Below, piece after piece: positions 17,864 through 26,709 of a stretch of 64,000 nt of DNA. The position numbers and the translations under genes are program-made. The stretch lies in assembly GCA_003249255.1 (NCBI GenBank), contig QKJP01000048.1:62001-126000 (forward strand), written 5' to 3'. The notes under the pieces are model-generated. The model saw only the letters and a program-made list of their open reading frames with translations, was not told the DNA's origin and searched no databases. The first letter of the stretch is position 1, and each line of letters starts with the position of its first letter. This DNA comes from Bacteroidales bacterium (lineage in GTDB: Bacteria > Bacteroidota > Bacteroidia > Bacteroidales > Marinilabiliaceae).

Positions 17864-18139
17864 TTTAGCACTTAGATCATAAGGCCACAAAAATAACAAA
17901 AAGTATTCATTTTCACGCTTTTATAAAACCTTATTTACAAACACGTTTCTAACCACCTATTACTCACACGGATTAAAGCTATAACTTACAATCAATTGCA
18001 TACTAACATATAGGTTTAAGACTTAAATTCGTTTTCCCCAAAGACCATGAAATAGCATTTGAAACAGTCAAAACAAAACAAAAATCGCTAATTTATGATG
18101 AGGAATAATAACCTAAACGTTCTTAAAATAAAAAGCATA

Positions 18140-18172
18140 AAAAAACCGGACTGTTATTTCCGGGCTTTTTAT
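18140..18172 (-). terminator. terminator of the small lipoprotein pair
   Basis: CCGGA/TCCGG stem with 8-nt loop, flanked by A7 and T5, next to the stop codon of the 18178-18498 gene. The spacer 17900-18139 holds no gene I can support. Confidence 0.7.
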
Positions 18173-18177
18173 ATCCT

Positions 18178-18498
18178 TTATTTATCCACACTCAGTAATT
18201 CATACTTTTTAACTGCATCGATCCAGATAAGCGCTTTTGACTTTTGTATCCCAACAACAGCACCTTTAGTATACCATTTACCTTTTCGTTTTACAACAGA
18301 TGGACTTTTATCCATTTCAACAATCTCTACCTCAACCGAATCACCAACTGCATATTTCAAGGAATCCAATACAAAATCGCCCATTACTTTAAACGGCTCA
18401 GAATATTTTCTTTGAACAGTTTTTCTACCAACGCTATCCGCCTCAAGATAAATATTTAGCATATTAATGTCTAAATAGGAAATCTCACCTTTTTTCAA
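18178..18498 (-). CDS. hypothetical protein, small beta-rich
   Basis: 106 residues without signal peptide, starting inside the end of the upstream lipoprotein gene (4-bp overlap), so translation is coupled. The middle (FVLDSLKYAVGDSVEVEIVE) and end (KGAVVGIQKSKALIWID) suggest a small beta-barrel. I do not recognise the family. It probably works with the lipoprotein made from the same mRNA. Confidence 0.7.
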   Translation of the reverse strand: MKKGEISYLDINMLNIYLEADSVGRKTVQRKYSEPFKVMGDFVLDSLKYAVGDSVEVEIVEMDKSPSVVKRKGKWYTKGAVVGIQKSKALIWIDAVKKYELLSVDK

Positions 18499-18929
18499 TT
18501 CGCCTTTTCAAGCAAACAAACTGATTCTCCCAAAGAAAAACCTCTGCGCTCTTGCACTTTATAATCGTTTCCTTGCTCCTTATCATCACCACTAAAATCA
18601 ACAATTTCGGCAGTCACATAAACTTTTGTCTTCGAATAAACTAAAAGATCTGTTCGCTTAAAATCAACAGAGATATTGGTTAAAGCTTGTCCCTTTTCTA
18701 AGTTGATATTTTTATACAAATCCTTTTTGGCTTCATAAACCAAAGCACTTTTATTTAAACCACCTATGCCAAATATTTTGGTTGTTTCACTCTCCCCTAT
18801 TCCAAGTCCAACAACTCGAAACTGATCATTTACCACCACTGCATTAGAACTAAGCATCCCAAAATGATTGGCACAAGAACTTACAAATAACGCAACAATT
18901 ATTGCTGCAAAAACTACTTTCATTTTCAT
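18495..18929 (-). CDS. small lipoprotein, DUF6567-like
   Basis: 144 residues with a lipoprotein signal (MKMKVVFAAIIVALFVSSC). The mature part carries NDQFRVVGLGIGESETTKIFG, then GIGGLNKSALVYEAKKDL and a strand-rich C-terminus with YVTAEIVDF, the pattern of short Bacteroidetes lipoproteins I associate with DUF6567. Function unknown. Upstream of the start, at 18976-19043, is a ten-fold heptanucleotide repeat that falls in the promoter region and might vary expression. Confidence 0.75.
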   Translation of the reverse strand: MKMKVVFAAIIVALFVSSCANHFGMLSSNAVVVNDQFRVVGLGIGESETTKIFGIGGLNKSALVYEAKKDLYKNINLEKGQALTNISVDFKRTDLLVYSKTKVYVTAEIVDFSGDDKEQGNDYKVQERRGFSLGESVCLLEKAN

Positions 18930-18975
18930 ACATTAAGGTTTATTTCATTGTCCATAAAGGTTGATTAAGACAAAG

Positions 18976-19043
18976 CTTTATTCTTTATTCTTTATTCTTT
19001 ATTCTTTATTCTTTATTCTTTATTCTTTATTCTTTATTCTTTA
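18976..19043. repeat. heptanucleotide tandem repeat (CTTTATT)x9.7
   Basis: Perfect 7-bp units (AATAAAG on the minus strand) repeated nine times plus five bases. They lie 47-114 bp upstream of the lipoprotein start at 18929 and 30 bp downstream of the helicase stop codon. Confidence 0.97.
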
Positions 19044-19072
19044 CTTAATCATTAAACATTAATAATTAACAC

Positions 19073-20194
19073 TTATCGCTTTCCTCTAATTTGCTTAAAC
19101 ACAATATTCAATGCCTTTTGAAAATACTTGATTTGCTTTAACTCCTGAGTGGTAACGATGGCTAAAGAAATGCCTCTTTTTCCACCCCGGGCAGTTCGAC
19201 CACTGCGGTGAATGTAATACTCATCCTTATCAGGCAACTGGTAATGAACCACATAAGCTAAATCATTAATATCTAAACCACGAGCAGCCAAATCGGTAGC
19301 CACAAGAATTTTCAGACTTTCATTTTTAAAGGCCCGCATCACTTTATCGCGCTCTATTTGTTTTAAATCCCCATGAATTCCATCAGCAGAAATATTCTTG
19401 GCTTGCAATTGTTTAATTAGCTTTTGGGTAGCCACCTTTGTTTTACAAAACACAACTCCTCGGGTGTCTCTATTGGCATTAATCATTTGCAATAGTACAT
19501 GAAGCTTTTCTTCTTCTTCACACACCACAAACTGGTGATCAATGTTTTTATTCACTTTCTCCTTTTTATTACCAACCTGAATGAATTTGGCTTTAGCAGA
19601 TAAGTGTTTTTTAATGATATCCTTAATACCAATAGGCATGGTTGCAGAAAACAACCACTTATTCTCAACATTAGCTAATGTTTTTAGAATGATATCTAAT
19701 TCTTTTTTAAAACCCAATGTAAGCATCTCATCCGCTTCATCTAAAACAATGGTTTGCACATTGGTTAAATCAACGGCACCTTTCTCGATTAGTTCGATTA
19801 AGCGCCCAGGAGTTGCGACCACTACATGTGTCGGACGTTTCAAAGCACGTATTTGATTCTCGATGGGAGCACCACCATATACGGCTTCTGTAAATATTTT
19901 ATCTGTATACTTTGTAAACTTAAAAAACTGCTTGGCTATTTGTTGGCCTAACTCGCGTGTAGGACTCAAGACTAATGCTTGCACGGCTTTATGTTTGGGG
20001 CTAATACGACTTAATAACGGTAAGCCAAAAGCAGCCGTTTTTCCGGTACCGGTTTGTGCCTGACCGATTAAATCGGTATTTTCATGAAGCAACAAAGGTA
20101 TCACCTCTGCCTGTATTTGTGTAGGTTCTACAATTTTTAATTCTGCTAAACCTTTTGAAAAACTCTTACTTACCCCTAATTGCTCAAAATTCAT
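19073..20194 (-). CDS. DEAD-box ATP-dependent RNA helicase (RhlE-like)
   Basis: 373-residue helicase core with nearly no C-terminal extension. Motifs in order: Q motif (FSKGLAELKIVEPTQIQ), I AQTGTGKT, Ia PTRELGQQ, II DEAD, III SAT, V VATDLAARGLD and VI HRSGRTARGG. Expected to remodel structured RNA, for example in ribosome assembly or at low temperature. The lack of a basic tail suggests limited target specificity on its own. A TACTTTTG promoter element lies 24 bp upstream. Confidence 0.96.
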   Translation of the reverse strand: MNFEQLGVSKSFSKGLAELKIVEPTQIQAEVIPLLLHENTDLIGQAQTGTGKTAAFGLPLLSRISPKHKAVQALVLSPTRELGQQIAKQFFKFTKYTDKIFTEAVYGGAPIENQIRALKRPTHVVVATPGRLIELIEKGAVDLTNVQTIVLDEADEMLTLGFKKELDIILKTLANVENKWLFSATMPIGIKDIIKKHLSAKAKFIQVGNKKEKVNKNIDHQFVVCEEEEKLHVLLQMINANRDTRGVVFCKTKVATQKLIKQLQAKNISADGIHGDLKQIERDKVMRAFKNESLKILVATDLAARGLDINDLAYVVHYQLPDKDEYYIHRSGRTARGGKRGISLAIVTTQELKQIKYFQKALNIVFKQIRGKR

Positions 20195-20217
20195 ATCACC
20201 TTTTTTAATTTACCCTG

Positions 20218-20225
20218 CAAAAGTA
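20218..20225 (-). promoter_or_regulatory. -7 element of the helicase promoter
   Basis: TACTTTTG on the minus strand, 24 bp upstream of the helicase start. The -33 box is not well defined. Confidence 0.5.
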
Positions 20226-20311
20226 CAATAATTATCCCTCAAAATTATTAACCTCAAAGTGCTATATTTGTAATTAGACTACACATATTGATTTATTTAA
20301 CCAGTTTAATT

Positions 20312-20677
20312 ATGAAAATTAAAGGAGCAGCCAATATATTTAAATGCATTATATCTCTTTCTTTTATAGTAGCACTAACAGTCTCGGTCAATGCCCAGTC
20401 TTTAGTTCCTTCAAAAGAAGAGTTAAATTTCTCTAAACTATCAGTTGATAAAATCCAACTTTTCCCGAATCCTTTTATTGATGATTTAAATATCCAACTA
20501 CCCATAAACCATCCTTATAAAGAATTGGAAATAATAGACTTAAGCGGAAGTATTGTTTACTCAAGGGAAATTACAAATTCGAAATTTAAAATAAATACAG
20601 AGTTAAACCCGGGAATTTACTTCCTTTCATTTACCGGTGTAGACTCTAATAAAATCATCAAAGTTATTAAGCAATAA
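20312..20677 (+). CDS. small exported protein made almost only of a T9SS sorting domain
   Basis: 121 residues from the ATG at 20312 (the longer frame would need a TTG start). A signal peptide (about 1-29, ending VNAQ) is followed by only about 15 linker residues and then a complete type-A T9SS C-terminal domain: IQLFPNPFIDDLNIQLP, LEIIDLSGSIVYSRE, NPGIYFLSF and IIKVIKQ. There is no cargo domain. It could be a decoy or small surface peptide, or a remnant of a larger cargo. The S4-domain gene follows after 33 bp. Confidence 0.75.
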   Translation: MKIKGAANIFKCIISLSFIVALTVSVNAQSLVPSKEELNFSKLSVDKIQLFPNPFIDDLNIQLPINHPYKELEIIDLSGSIVYSREITNSKFKINTELNPGIYFLSFTGVDSNKIIKVIKQ

Positions 20678-20710
20678 TTGCTACTTTCGCCTTCCTAAAA
20701 CACAGAGCAA

Positions 20711-20917
20711 ATGCAAACATTTCAACTAAAAGGCGAATTTATAGAGCTGATTAAACTTCTTAAGCTACTGCAAATCGCTGAAAGCGGTGGAGCCGCAAAA
20801 TCAATAGTCGAAGAAAATGAAGTTTATGTAAACGGTGAAATTGAAACCCGCAAAAGAGCTAAACTTCGTAAAGGCGATGTGGTTAAGGTTTTTGATGAGG
20901 AAATAAAAATCGACTAA
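20711..20917 (+). CDS. S4-domain RNA-binding protein (YbcJ-like)
   Basis: 68 residues forming a single S4 RNA-binding fold: FIELIKLLKLLQIAESGGAAK, VEENEVYVNGEIETRKRAKL and the final KGDVVKVFDEEI. YbcJ-type proteins bind RNA and are thought to act on ribosome-related RNA. It follows the mini T9SS protein by 33 bp and converges on trhO; a hairpin at 20927-20951 separates them. Confidence 0.88.
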   Translation: MQTFQLKGEFIELIKLLKLLQIAESGGAAKSIVEENEVYVNGEIETRKRAKLRKGDVVKVFDEEIKID

Positions 20918-20926
20918 GAAAAATTA

Positions 20927-20951
20927 AGAGAGCAGAAATATTCCGCTCTCT
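20927..20951. terminator. hairpin between convergent genes
   Basis: AGAGAGC/GCTCTCT stem between the S4 gene and trhO. T tracts are weak on both sides. Confidence 0.5.
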
Positions 20952-20961
20952 ATTCTAGATT

Positions 20962-21996
20962 CTACATTACACCTACTGCTCGGTAAAACCTTTTTCCTCT
21001 TTTAAAGATGAGTTTCTGATCCAATAATTCCTTTTCTTCAGGCTTGGCTAAAAAATAAGTATGACAATCGTCGCCACAGCAACCATTCAATTTTGAAGCA
21101 CAAGCAGAACACTGGATAAATAGCAAATTACATTTCTTATTGGCACAATTAACATGGGTATCACATACTGCTCCACACTGATGACAATGGCTGATGACCT
21201 CATCGCTAATTCGCTCGCCCAATCGATCATCAAATACAAAGTTCTTGCCTTTGAATTTATTTTCTAATCCTTGAGCTTTTATTTGCCTAGCATAATCGAT
21301 GATTCCTCCATGTAACTGATTGACATCCTTAAAACCATGATGTTTTAAATAAGAGCTGGTCTTTTCGCAACGCACACCTCCGGTACAGTACAAAAGAACT
21401 TTATCATTTTCTTTTCCTTTGAGCATTTCAAGTACTTCCGGCAATTCTTCTTTAAAGGTTTCTGAAACCGGCAGCAGAGAATTCTTAAAATGACCAATCT
21501 CACTTTCGTAATGATTACGGATATCAACTACTGTGGCTCCTTCATCAATAGCCTTATTCCATTCATTGGCAGACAGATGATTACCAACATTTGTTACATC
21601 GTATTGATCTTCCGATAATCCATCCGCAACAATTTGCTTGCGTACTTTTATCTGAAGTTTAATAAATGATTTCCCGTCATCTTCAACGGCAATTTTAAAT
21701 GGCACATCCTTAAACTCCGGAAATGAGCGCAAATGACTTTCAAACTTTATCCAATTATGAGCAGGAACACTCATTTGTGCATTTATACCTTCTTTAGCCA
21801 CATAAATTCGCCCTAAACAATCTAAGTTATTCCATTTCTCAAATAAAGAATCGCGTACTTCGGTCGGGTTCTGAAGCTTTACATATTTATAAAAAGAAAC
21901 TGTTGTTCGCTTAAACTTCTCATTTTCTAATCGTTTCTGAAGTTCTTCCCGGCCTAACCGGTTAATTAATTTCACTTTACCGCTATTCGGATCCAT
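20962..21996 (-). CDS. trhO: tRNA uridine-34 hydroxylase TrhO (rhodanese family, YceA)
   Basis: Catalyses oxygen-dependent 5-hydroxylation of U34 in tRNA. 344 residues: N-terminal ferredoxin-like domain ([28 protein letters not shown]), rhodanese domain with the active loop [16 protein letters not shown], and a Cys-rich C-terminal zinc-binding part ([19 protein letters not shown]). I take the ATG at 21996 as start: an upstream TTG lies inside the TAATTTTG promoter element and could not be transcribed from it. Monocistronic. Confidence 0.93.
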   Translation of the reverse strand: MDPNSGKVKLINRLGREELQKRLENEKFKRTTVSFYKYVKLQNPTEVRDSLFEKWNNLDCLGRIYVAKEGINAQMSVPAHNWIKFESHLRSFPEFKDVPFKIAVEDDGKSFIKLQIKVRKQIVADGLSEDQYDVTNVGNHLSANEWNKAIDEGATVVDIRNHYESEIGHFKNSLLPVSETFKEELPEVLEMLKGKENDKVLLYCTGGVRCEKTSSYLKHHGFKDVNQLHGGIIDYARQIKAQGLENKFKGKNFVFDDRLGERISDEVISHCHQCGAVCDTHVNCANKKCNLLFIQCSACASKLNGCCGDDCHTYFLAKPEEKELLDQKLIFKRGKRFYRAVGVM

Positions 21997-22011
21997 AAAT
22001 CTTTTTTGTAG

Positions 22012-22019
22012 CAAAATTA
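22012..22019 (-). promoter_or_regulatory. -7 element of trhO promoter
   Basis: TAATTTTG on the minus strand, 16 bp upstream of the chosen trhO ATG. It decides the start codon. Confidence 0.55.
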
Positions 22020-22129
22020 CATAAAAGACTTCAAAGTCTTTTTCTTTAACTGAAAGAAAACTTCAACAATTATTTATTAAAAAGAATAGAACCACAGAAA
22101 ATAAGGACAAACACGGAATTATAATTTAT

Positions 22130-22405
22130 AGAGGTAAGTAGTTAAATACCTATCAATAGTAAGCTAACTTTAGCATCAAAGATACGGTGTCATTAAACAT
22201 CGCCTGAAGAGTTATGAAAATAATGGCATGATATTGTTAACGCCAAAGGTTCGTAGTCGTGTGATTAAGACTACGCACATATTGGCGCTTAAATAAAATA
22301 CCTGATTAATATCCTAGCCCTAACAGGCTAGGCTTTGGGATATCGCCCACTTTGGGGCTTTTTTTAAATTTTTTGCAGAAATGTATGTACTCATCTACTG
22401 ACCTC
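22130..22405. mobile_element. 276-bp non-autonomous element, copy 1
   Basis: Begins AGAGGTAAGTAGTTAAATAC and ends with the complement of GAGGTCAGTAGATGAGTACA, so the ends are imperfect inverted repeats of about 20 bp. It is flanked by TTATAATTTAT and AAATAATTTAT, an 11-bp target duplication with two mismatches. No coding capacity. Internal hairpins include CGTAGTC/GACTACG, CCTAGCC/GGCTAGG and a GC stem followed by T7 near the right end. The reverse complement of a second 276-bp copy is at 54319-54594, about 85-90% identical by eye. It lies 7 bp after the stop codon of the 22413-22955 gene. The remaining spacer (22015-22129) has no gene. Confidence 0.85.
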
Positions 22406-22412
22406 AAATAAT

Positions 22413-22955
22413 TTATTCTACCCAAACAGTAAACTGTTTATCCGGCCAAAAATCCTGTTTAGTCCAATAAGCTACATTCCCGGAAATAGAATCAGGTTTA
22501 TACGACAATGAATCGACTTTAACCTCATCAGCTATTTCTAAGGAATAATAGGCATTTCCAATGGCTTGTCCCCAACTACCTGTACAAGTTAAAAAATAGG
22601 CATTCTCTTTGGCAGCGATTTGTTGATAGGCGATATTAACCTTTAGCGTATCTTGGGGTGCTAACTCCAATGTAAAGGCAATTCCTTTTTCTAACTCTCG
22701 AAATGGGATTGACCTGAACTTATTAAGGTCGAAAACTCTAATTTTAGATACCGAATCATTCAAAATACCAAAGGGAAATACAATATTTTGCTTCTTAAAA
22801 GCCACATCATTATTCACAAAATAAAAAACCCCATTGATATAAAACCGGCTGGAATCAATTTTAAAATCGATATTCTCTTGCACAAAAGAAACTCTCCCCT
22901 GGGCAAAGGCCAAGGAAGAGCTTAATAACAAAATGAGTACTAAATATTTTCGCAT
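22413..22955 (-). CDS. exported hypothetical protein
   Basis: 180 residues with a signal peptide (MRKYLVLILLLSSSLAFAQ). The mature part is strand-rich (FKIDSSRFYINGVFYFVN, IAFTLELAPQDTLKVNIAY) with no T9SS tail, so a periplasmic or outer-membrane-associated protein is likely. Family not recognised. Its start overlaps the stop of the upstream T9SS cargo gene by one base, so they share an mRNA. A mobile element is inserted 7 bp beyond its stop codon. Confidence 0.75.
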   Translation of the reverse strand: MRKYLVLILLLSSSLAFAQGRVSFVQENIDFKIDSSRFYINGVFYFVNNDVAFKKQNIVFPFGILNDSVSKIRVFDLNKFRSIPFRELEKGIAFTLELAPQDTLKVNIAYQQIAAKENAYFLTCTGSWGQAIGNAYYSLEIADEVKVDSLSYKPDSISGNVAYWTKQDFWPDKQFTVWVE

Positions 22956-23974
22956 TACTCAACAATCACTTTGGTAGAATAATTTACTTTTCCATCTACC
23001 AATAGATTGACAATTAGTATATCTCCTTTTGAGCTATTCGCAATATCAATAGTTCCTTCTGAAGCGGAAATAGTTTCTAATGAAAGTACTTTACCTTCTA
23101 CGTTGCAAATCTGAAGCTGGCAGTTTAAGGTTTTTACTGGTAAGTCAATTTTATAATTTAAGGCTGAACCAACTTTTACAGGATTAGGATAAAATTGAAT
23201 AGGAGCAATAGATATTAATTCATCAGTAATGCCTACCTCATAATCTTTCAAGATTATATCAATACCATCGATAATATCTCCCTCTTTTCCATTTACGTTG
23301 ATTGGTACAATTTCTCTATAATTCCAAAAATGCTCATCTACTGGATGATAGTCAAAAACATCCGTATGTTTATATATCTTAGTATATCTACGCATCCCAT
23401 TTAATATGTAGATCTTGGTTTCGTAAGTATTACCCTCTCCAAGAATTAATGCTTCGTCTAATCGCCAAGAATAATAGGATTCCATAGGTTCTTCATCTGG
23501 AATTTCAAATTTTCCCATGATGGTGAAATATGGAATTTCGCCATCTAAATCATTGGGATATCCAATAGTTGGAGAAGAGTCAATTCCATATCCCCAACGG
23601 TAAGATGAAATAGACTGACCTTGCAATGGAGCTTGTACTGTTGCACCTTTATGATTTCCAAATGCTAAATCGCCTGAAGTAGCCATACCTATAGTTACCA
23701 AATCCCCTTCTGGATTAATATCAATAGCATTATCATGCTCTTTAGATGAAATTACGTAAATATTATTGGGTTCACTATCTGGCAAAGTAAGTTCCATAGA
23801 ACCGGAAGTACTATTTATTTCCAAAACCTGTCCTGAGTAATAATTTTTAATTTCTAAAAACCAATTCCCATCTTCATCAAAATATAACTCTTCAATATCA
23901 TTAACATAAATTGGATTACAATAACCCGAAGTATATACTAATAACAAACAAAGAACACATAAAACTTTTTTCAT
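22955..23974 (-). CDS. T9SS cargo protein, paralogue 1
   Basis: 339 residues: signal peptide (about 1-19), a beta-rich body starting ELYFDEDGNWFLEI with a segment GQSISSYRWGYGIDSSP, and a type-A T9SS sorting domain (IQFYPNPVKVGSALNYKI and GDILIVNLLVDGK). The body resembles the next gene upstream, which has ELLFDEEGNWELEL and GQSIALFGGGYALDNLP. The sorting-domain DNA of the two is nearly identical. No enzyme motif is seen; a surface protein of unknown role. Confidence 0.82.
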   Translation of the reverse strand: MKKVLCVLCLLLVYTSGYCNPIYVNDIEELYFDEDGNWFLEIKNYYSGQVLEINSTSGSMELTLPDSEPNNIYVISSKEHDNAIDINPEGDLVTIGMATSGDLAFGNHKGATVQAPLQGQSISSYRWGYGIDSSPTIGYPNDLDGEIPYFTIMGKFEIPDEEPMESYYSWRLDEALILGEGNTYETKIYILNGMRRYTKIYKHTDVFDYHPVDEHFWNYREIVPINVNGKEGDIIDGIDIILKDYEVGITDELISIAPIQFYPNPVKVGSALNYKIDLPVKTLNCQLQICNVEGKVLSLETISASEGTIDIANSSKGDILIVNLLVDGKVNYSTKVIVE

Positions 23975-24043
23975 AATTTAAATTTTAATATTTACAAAAG
24001 TTATTACAAACACAAACGGACATTCTCCTATAAAAAACTCAAT

Positions 24044-25144
24044 TTACTCAACAATCACTTTTGTGGAATAATTTATTTTTCCATCTACCAAGAGATTGAC
24101 AATTAGTATATCTCCTTTTGAGCTATTCGCAATATCAATAGTTCCTTCTGAAGCGGAAATAGTTTCTAATGAAAGTACTTTTCCTTCTACAGTGCAAATC
24201 TGAAGCTGGCAGTTTAAGGTTTTTACTGGTAAATCTATTTTATAAGATAAAGGCTCTCCTGCGCATAGTGGATTTGGATATATTGATATAAATTGATTCT
24301 CAATGGATAGTTCGTTAACTCCAACATTTAATCTTTTTCCTAAATCTATACCTTCAATAGTCTCGCCGTGTGCTATTGTGAATGTAACAGGCTCGATTTC
24401 TACTGAGCTATAAATATCTTTATAAGCATCTTCCTCTCTGTCCCAGTCAATATAGCCACAAGTGCATACTTCATATATACTTTCAATTTCTGACCCCAAA
24501 CCTGTAACCAAAACTTTTAGTTCATAAGTCCCATCACTTACTATTAAGGCCACATTTTGATACTCCCATCTTTCATTAGTGATTTCACTACATCCAAGAC
24601 CAATCGTATTATGAGTTTTTTCAATGTTAATACTCCCTTTTATAATCCCATAAGCTCCCTCAATATCATTTCTCTGACCAATAGAAGGTAAATTATCTAA
24701 GGCATATCCTCCACCAAACAAAGCTATGGACTGTCCAGTTATTGGTGCTGCCACATCAGGATCATCTACACTTCCATACCTAAGAACAAGTGGATAATCC
24801 TTTGAACGAAACACAATTTCATTATCCCTAAGAAATCCACCTGTGTATATTTCAATTACATCACCATCAGGATTAATCTGAAAATCCCCTACTAAATCTT
24901 TGGACGATATAACTGTTGATGCAAAATCGCCTATGTAATCAAAATCATCTTTATTTAGAATAACCTCACCACTATTAGATACGATCTTTATATATTTACC
25001 CTCTACCCAACATAATTCCAGCTCCCAATTTCCTTCTTCGTCAAACAAAAGTTCATCTAAGGATGGAGGTGGTAATGCAATTGGATTTGCAAACGAAACA
25101 AATACAAACAAACATAATAAAGCCGTCACAAAAAACTTTTTCAT
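24044..25144 (-). CDS. T9SS cargo protein, paralogue 2
   Basis: 366 residues from the ATG at 25144, chosen because it opens a signal peptide (MKKFFVTALLCLFVFVSFA); the longer frame adds an unlikely Cys-rich leader. It has the same layout as the downstream paralogue, with body similarity and a T9SS tail (ISIYPNPLCAGEPLSYKI). About 185 bp encoding the last 60 residues match the paralogue almost base for base, while the bodies have diverged, which points to gene conversion of the sorting domain. Confidence 0.82.
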   Translation of the reverse strand: MKKFFVTALLCLFVFVSFANPIALPPPSLDELLFDEEGNWELELCWVEGKYIKIVSNSGEVILNKDDFDYIGDFASTVISSKDLVGDFQINPDGDVIEIYTGGFLRDNEIVFRSKDYPLVLRYGSVDDPDVAAPITGQSIALFGGGYALDNLPSIGQRNDIEGAYGIIKGSINIEKTHNTIGLGCSEITNERWEYQNVALIVSDGTYELKVLVTGLGSEIESIYEVCTCGYIDWDREEDAYKDIYSSVEIEPVTFTIAHGETIEGIDLGKRLNVGVNELSIENQFISIYPNPLCAGEPLSYKIDLPVKTLNCQLQICTVEGKVLSLETISASEGTIDIANSSKGDILIVNLLVDGKINYSTKVIVE

Positions 25145-25348
25145 AAATTTTAAATTAAGGTTAACATAAGTCCTGCAAACATAACAAAAAAAGCAGCTCA
25201 CATCATCATGCAAACTGCTTTTTTTGAATAGCTAATACTGTTAATCAATTAGATGTATTACTTCACCTGTAAAGTCTTGTTCAATTATTAAGTGAATTAC
25301 ACATTCTCAAATTTCCTAATTGACAAATTAACTCATCAGCACATCAAC

Positions 25349-26668
25349 CTACATCCCACTAAAGTCAATGCCTTCAAACAGCATACAGGGGCTATAAACG
25401 GATGAATATTTATAAGGATCATTACCTACTTCTACCAACCGCTGCCATAAATCCATAGCATTACCGGAGATATTCATTTCATTGATTGGCTTTACAAGAA
25501 TCCCATTCTCGATAAAAAAACCGGTAATACCAAAAGAATAATCACCAGTGGTTGAGTTGGAATTACCGCCATTAAAGCCGGTTACTAATATTCCTTTTTG
25601 AATTCCTTTGATTATTTCTGCTTGATCCTTATCCCCTAACTCAAACTCCACATTAGAACGAGAACCACTGTTAGGCGTCATTCCTAACTTAGCGCCATAA
25701 TAGTTATCTATAAAAAATTGCTTAAGCACGCCATTTTCAATCACAGTACGCTCTTTAGACGCTAAACCTTCACCATCGTACAAGCGTGAGCCAAAACCTT
25801 CTAATAAAAAAGGATTGTCTTTAACGCTTAGCTTATTAGATGCTATTTGCTGATTTAACTGCCCATCCAGAAAACTACTTTTTTGTTGCAGGGCACGAGC
25901 TGTCATGGCACCAAACAAGATGGATAGTAAACGAGGTACATTCTTATTTTCTACCAACATATCGTATTTACCGGATGCAATCTTACTCTGCCCAACTTTA
26001 TCAAGTGCGCTTTTAACGGCAGCTTTTCCTAGTTCTTCTACAGAGGGTAGCTTTGAGAAATAACGGCTTCCTCCCCAAAAATAACCTTCCGGACGAGCGT
26101 CCATATCGCGAACGGTTGCTTCTGCTCCTGCCCAAAATGAAGTAGACTGCTTCTCTCCTACAAAACCATTGCTGTGCACGCGCACCACTTCAGAAATACT
26201 ATCAGCATAACCGGAAGAAACCGAAATGATATTATCACTTTGCCCCAAAGCAATTTCTTCTATTTCCTTTGCAATTCTGATGCGTTCATCCGGCGTGACC
26301 AAATCATAATTCTTGTCATAAATTTTTAGATCCCTATCCAAGCTTTCCGGATACAATGAAGGATTCGGTAATTTACGAAACTCATCAGCAGCCAAATATT
26401 TTGTAGCTTCTACGGCCTCACTAATAAAAGATTTTAAATCATCTTTATATAAATTATTGGTGGTGTGACCGGAATATCGATTGTTGTAATATATATTTAA
26501 TGACAGTCCCATCTCGGTTGATTCCTTAATGGTTTCTATCTTCTTTTCTCTAACTTCTAATTCTACCGAACGAGAATGAGATATGGATGTGGTCACCTCA
26601 GATGCCCCACATTGCTTGGCATAAACAACCACCCATTCGGCAAGTTCTTTTCTTTCTTTATTTGTCAT
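25349..26668 (-). CDS. TldE/PmbA-type metalloprotease subunit
   Basis: 439 residues of the TldD/PmbA family, the non-catalytic partner in the TldD/TldE protease that processes or degrades peptides (microcin B17 and CcdA in E. coli). Typical signatures are VELEVREKKIETIKES near the N-terminus and NVEFELGDK, GNSNSTTGDYSFGITGFFIENG and NEMNISGN near the C-terminus. The HExxxH motif of TldD is absent, as expected. It lies 41 bp after tldD in the same direction. Confidence 0.93.
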   Translation of the reverse strand: MTNKERKELAEWVVVYAKQCGASEVTTSISHSRSVELEVREKKIETIKESTEMGLSLNIYYNNRYSGHTTNNLYKDDLKSFISEAVEATKYLAADEFRKLPNPSLYPESLDRDLKIYDKNYDLVTPDERIRIAKEIEEIALGQSDNIISVSSGYADSISEVVRVHSNGFVGEKQSTSFWAGAEATVRDMDARPEGYFWGGSRYFSKLPSVEELGKAAVKSALDKVGQSKIASGKYDMLVENKNVPRLLSILFGAMTARALQQKSSFLDGQLNQQIASNKLSVKDNPFLLEGFGSRLYDGEGLASKERTVIENGVLKQFFIDNYYGAKLGMTPNSGSRSNVEFELGDKDQAEIIKGIQKGILVTGFNGGNSNSTTGDYSFGITGFFIENGILVKPINEMNISGNAMDLWQRLVEVGNDPYKYSSVYSPCMLFEGIDFSGM

Positions 26669-26709
26669 ATTTAAGCCCGAAAATTATAGTCCGAAGTCCG
26701 GAACAACAC

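Noticed and set aside
17900-18139. Plus-strand frame beginning near 18095 opposite the lipoprotein-pair gene
   Set aside because: It is antisense to a better-supported gene and runs through that operon's terminator hairpin.
18976-19043. Heptamer array as CRISPR
   Set aside because: Units are contiguous with no spacers.
22012-22014. TTG start for trhO
   Set aside because: It falls within the -7 promoter element and would add six residues not expected for the family.
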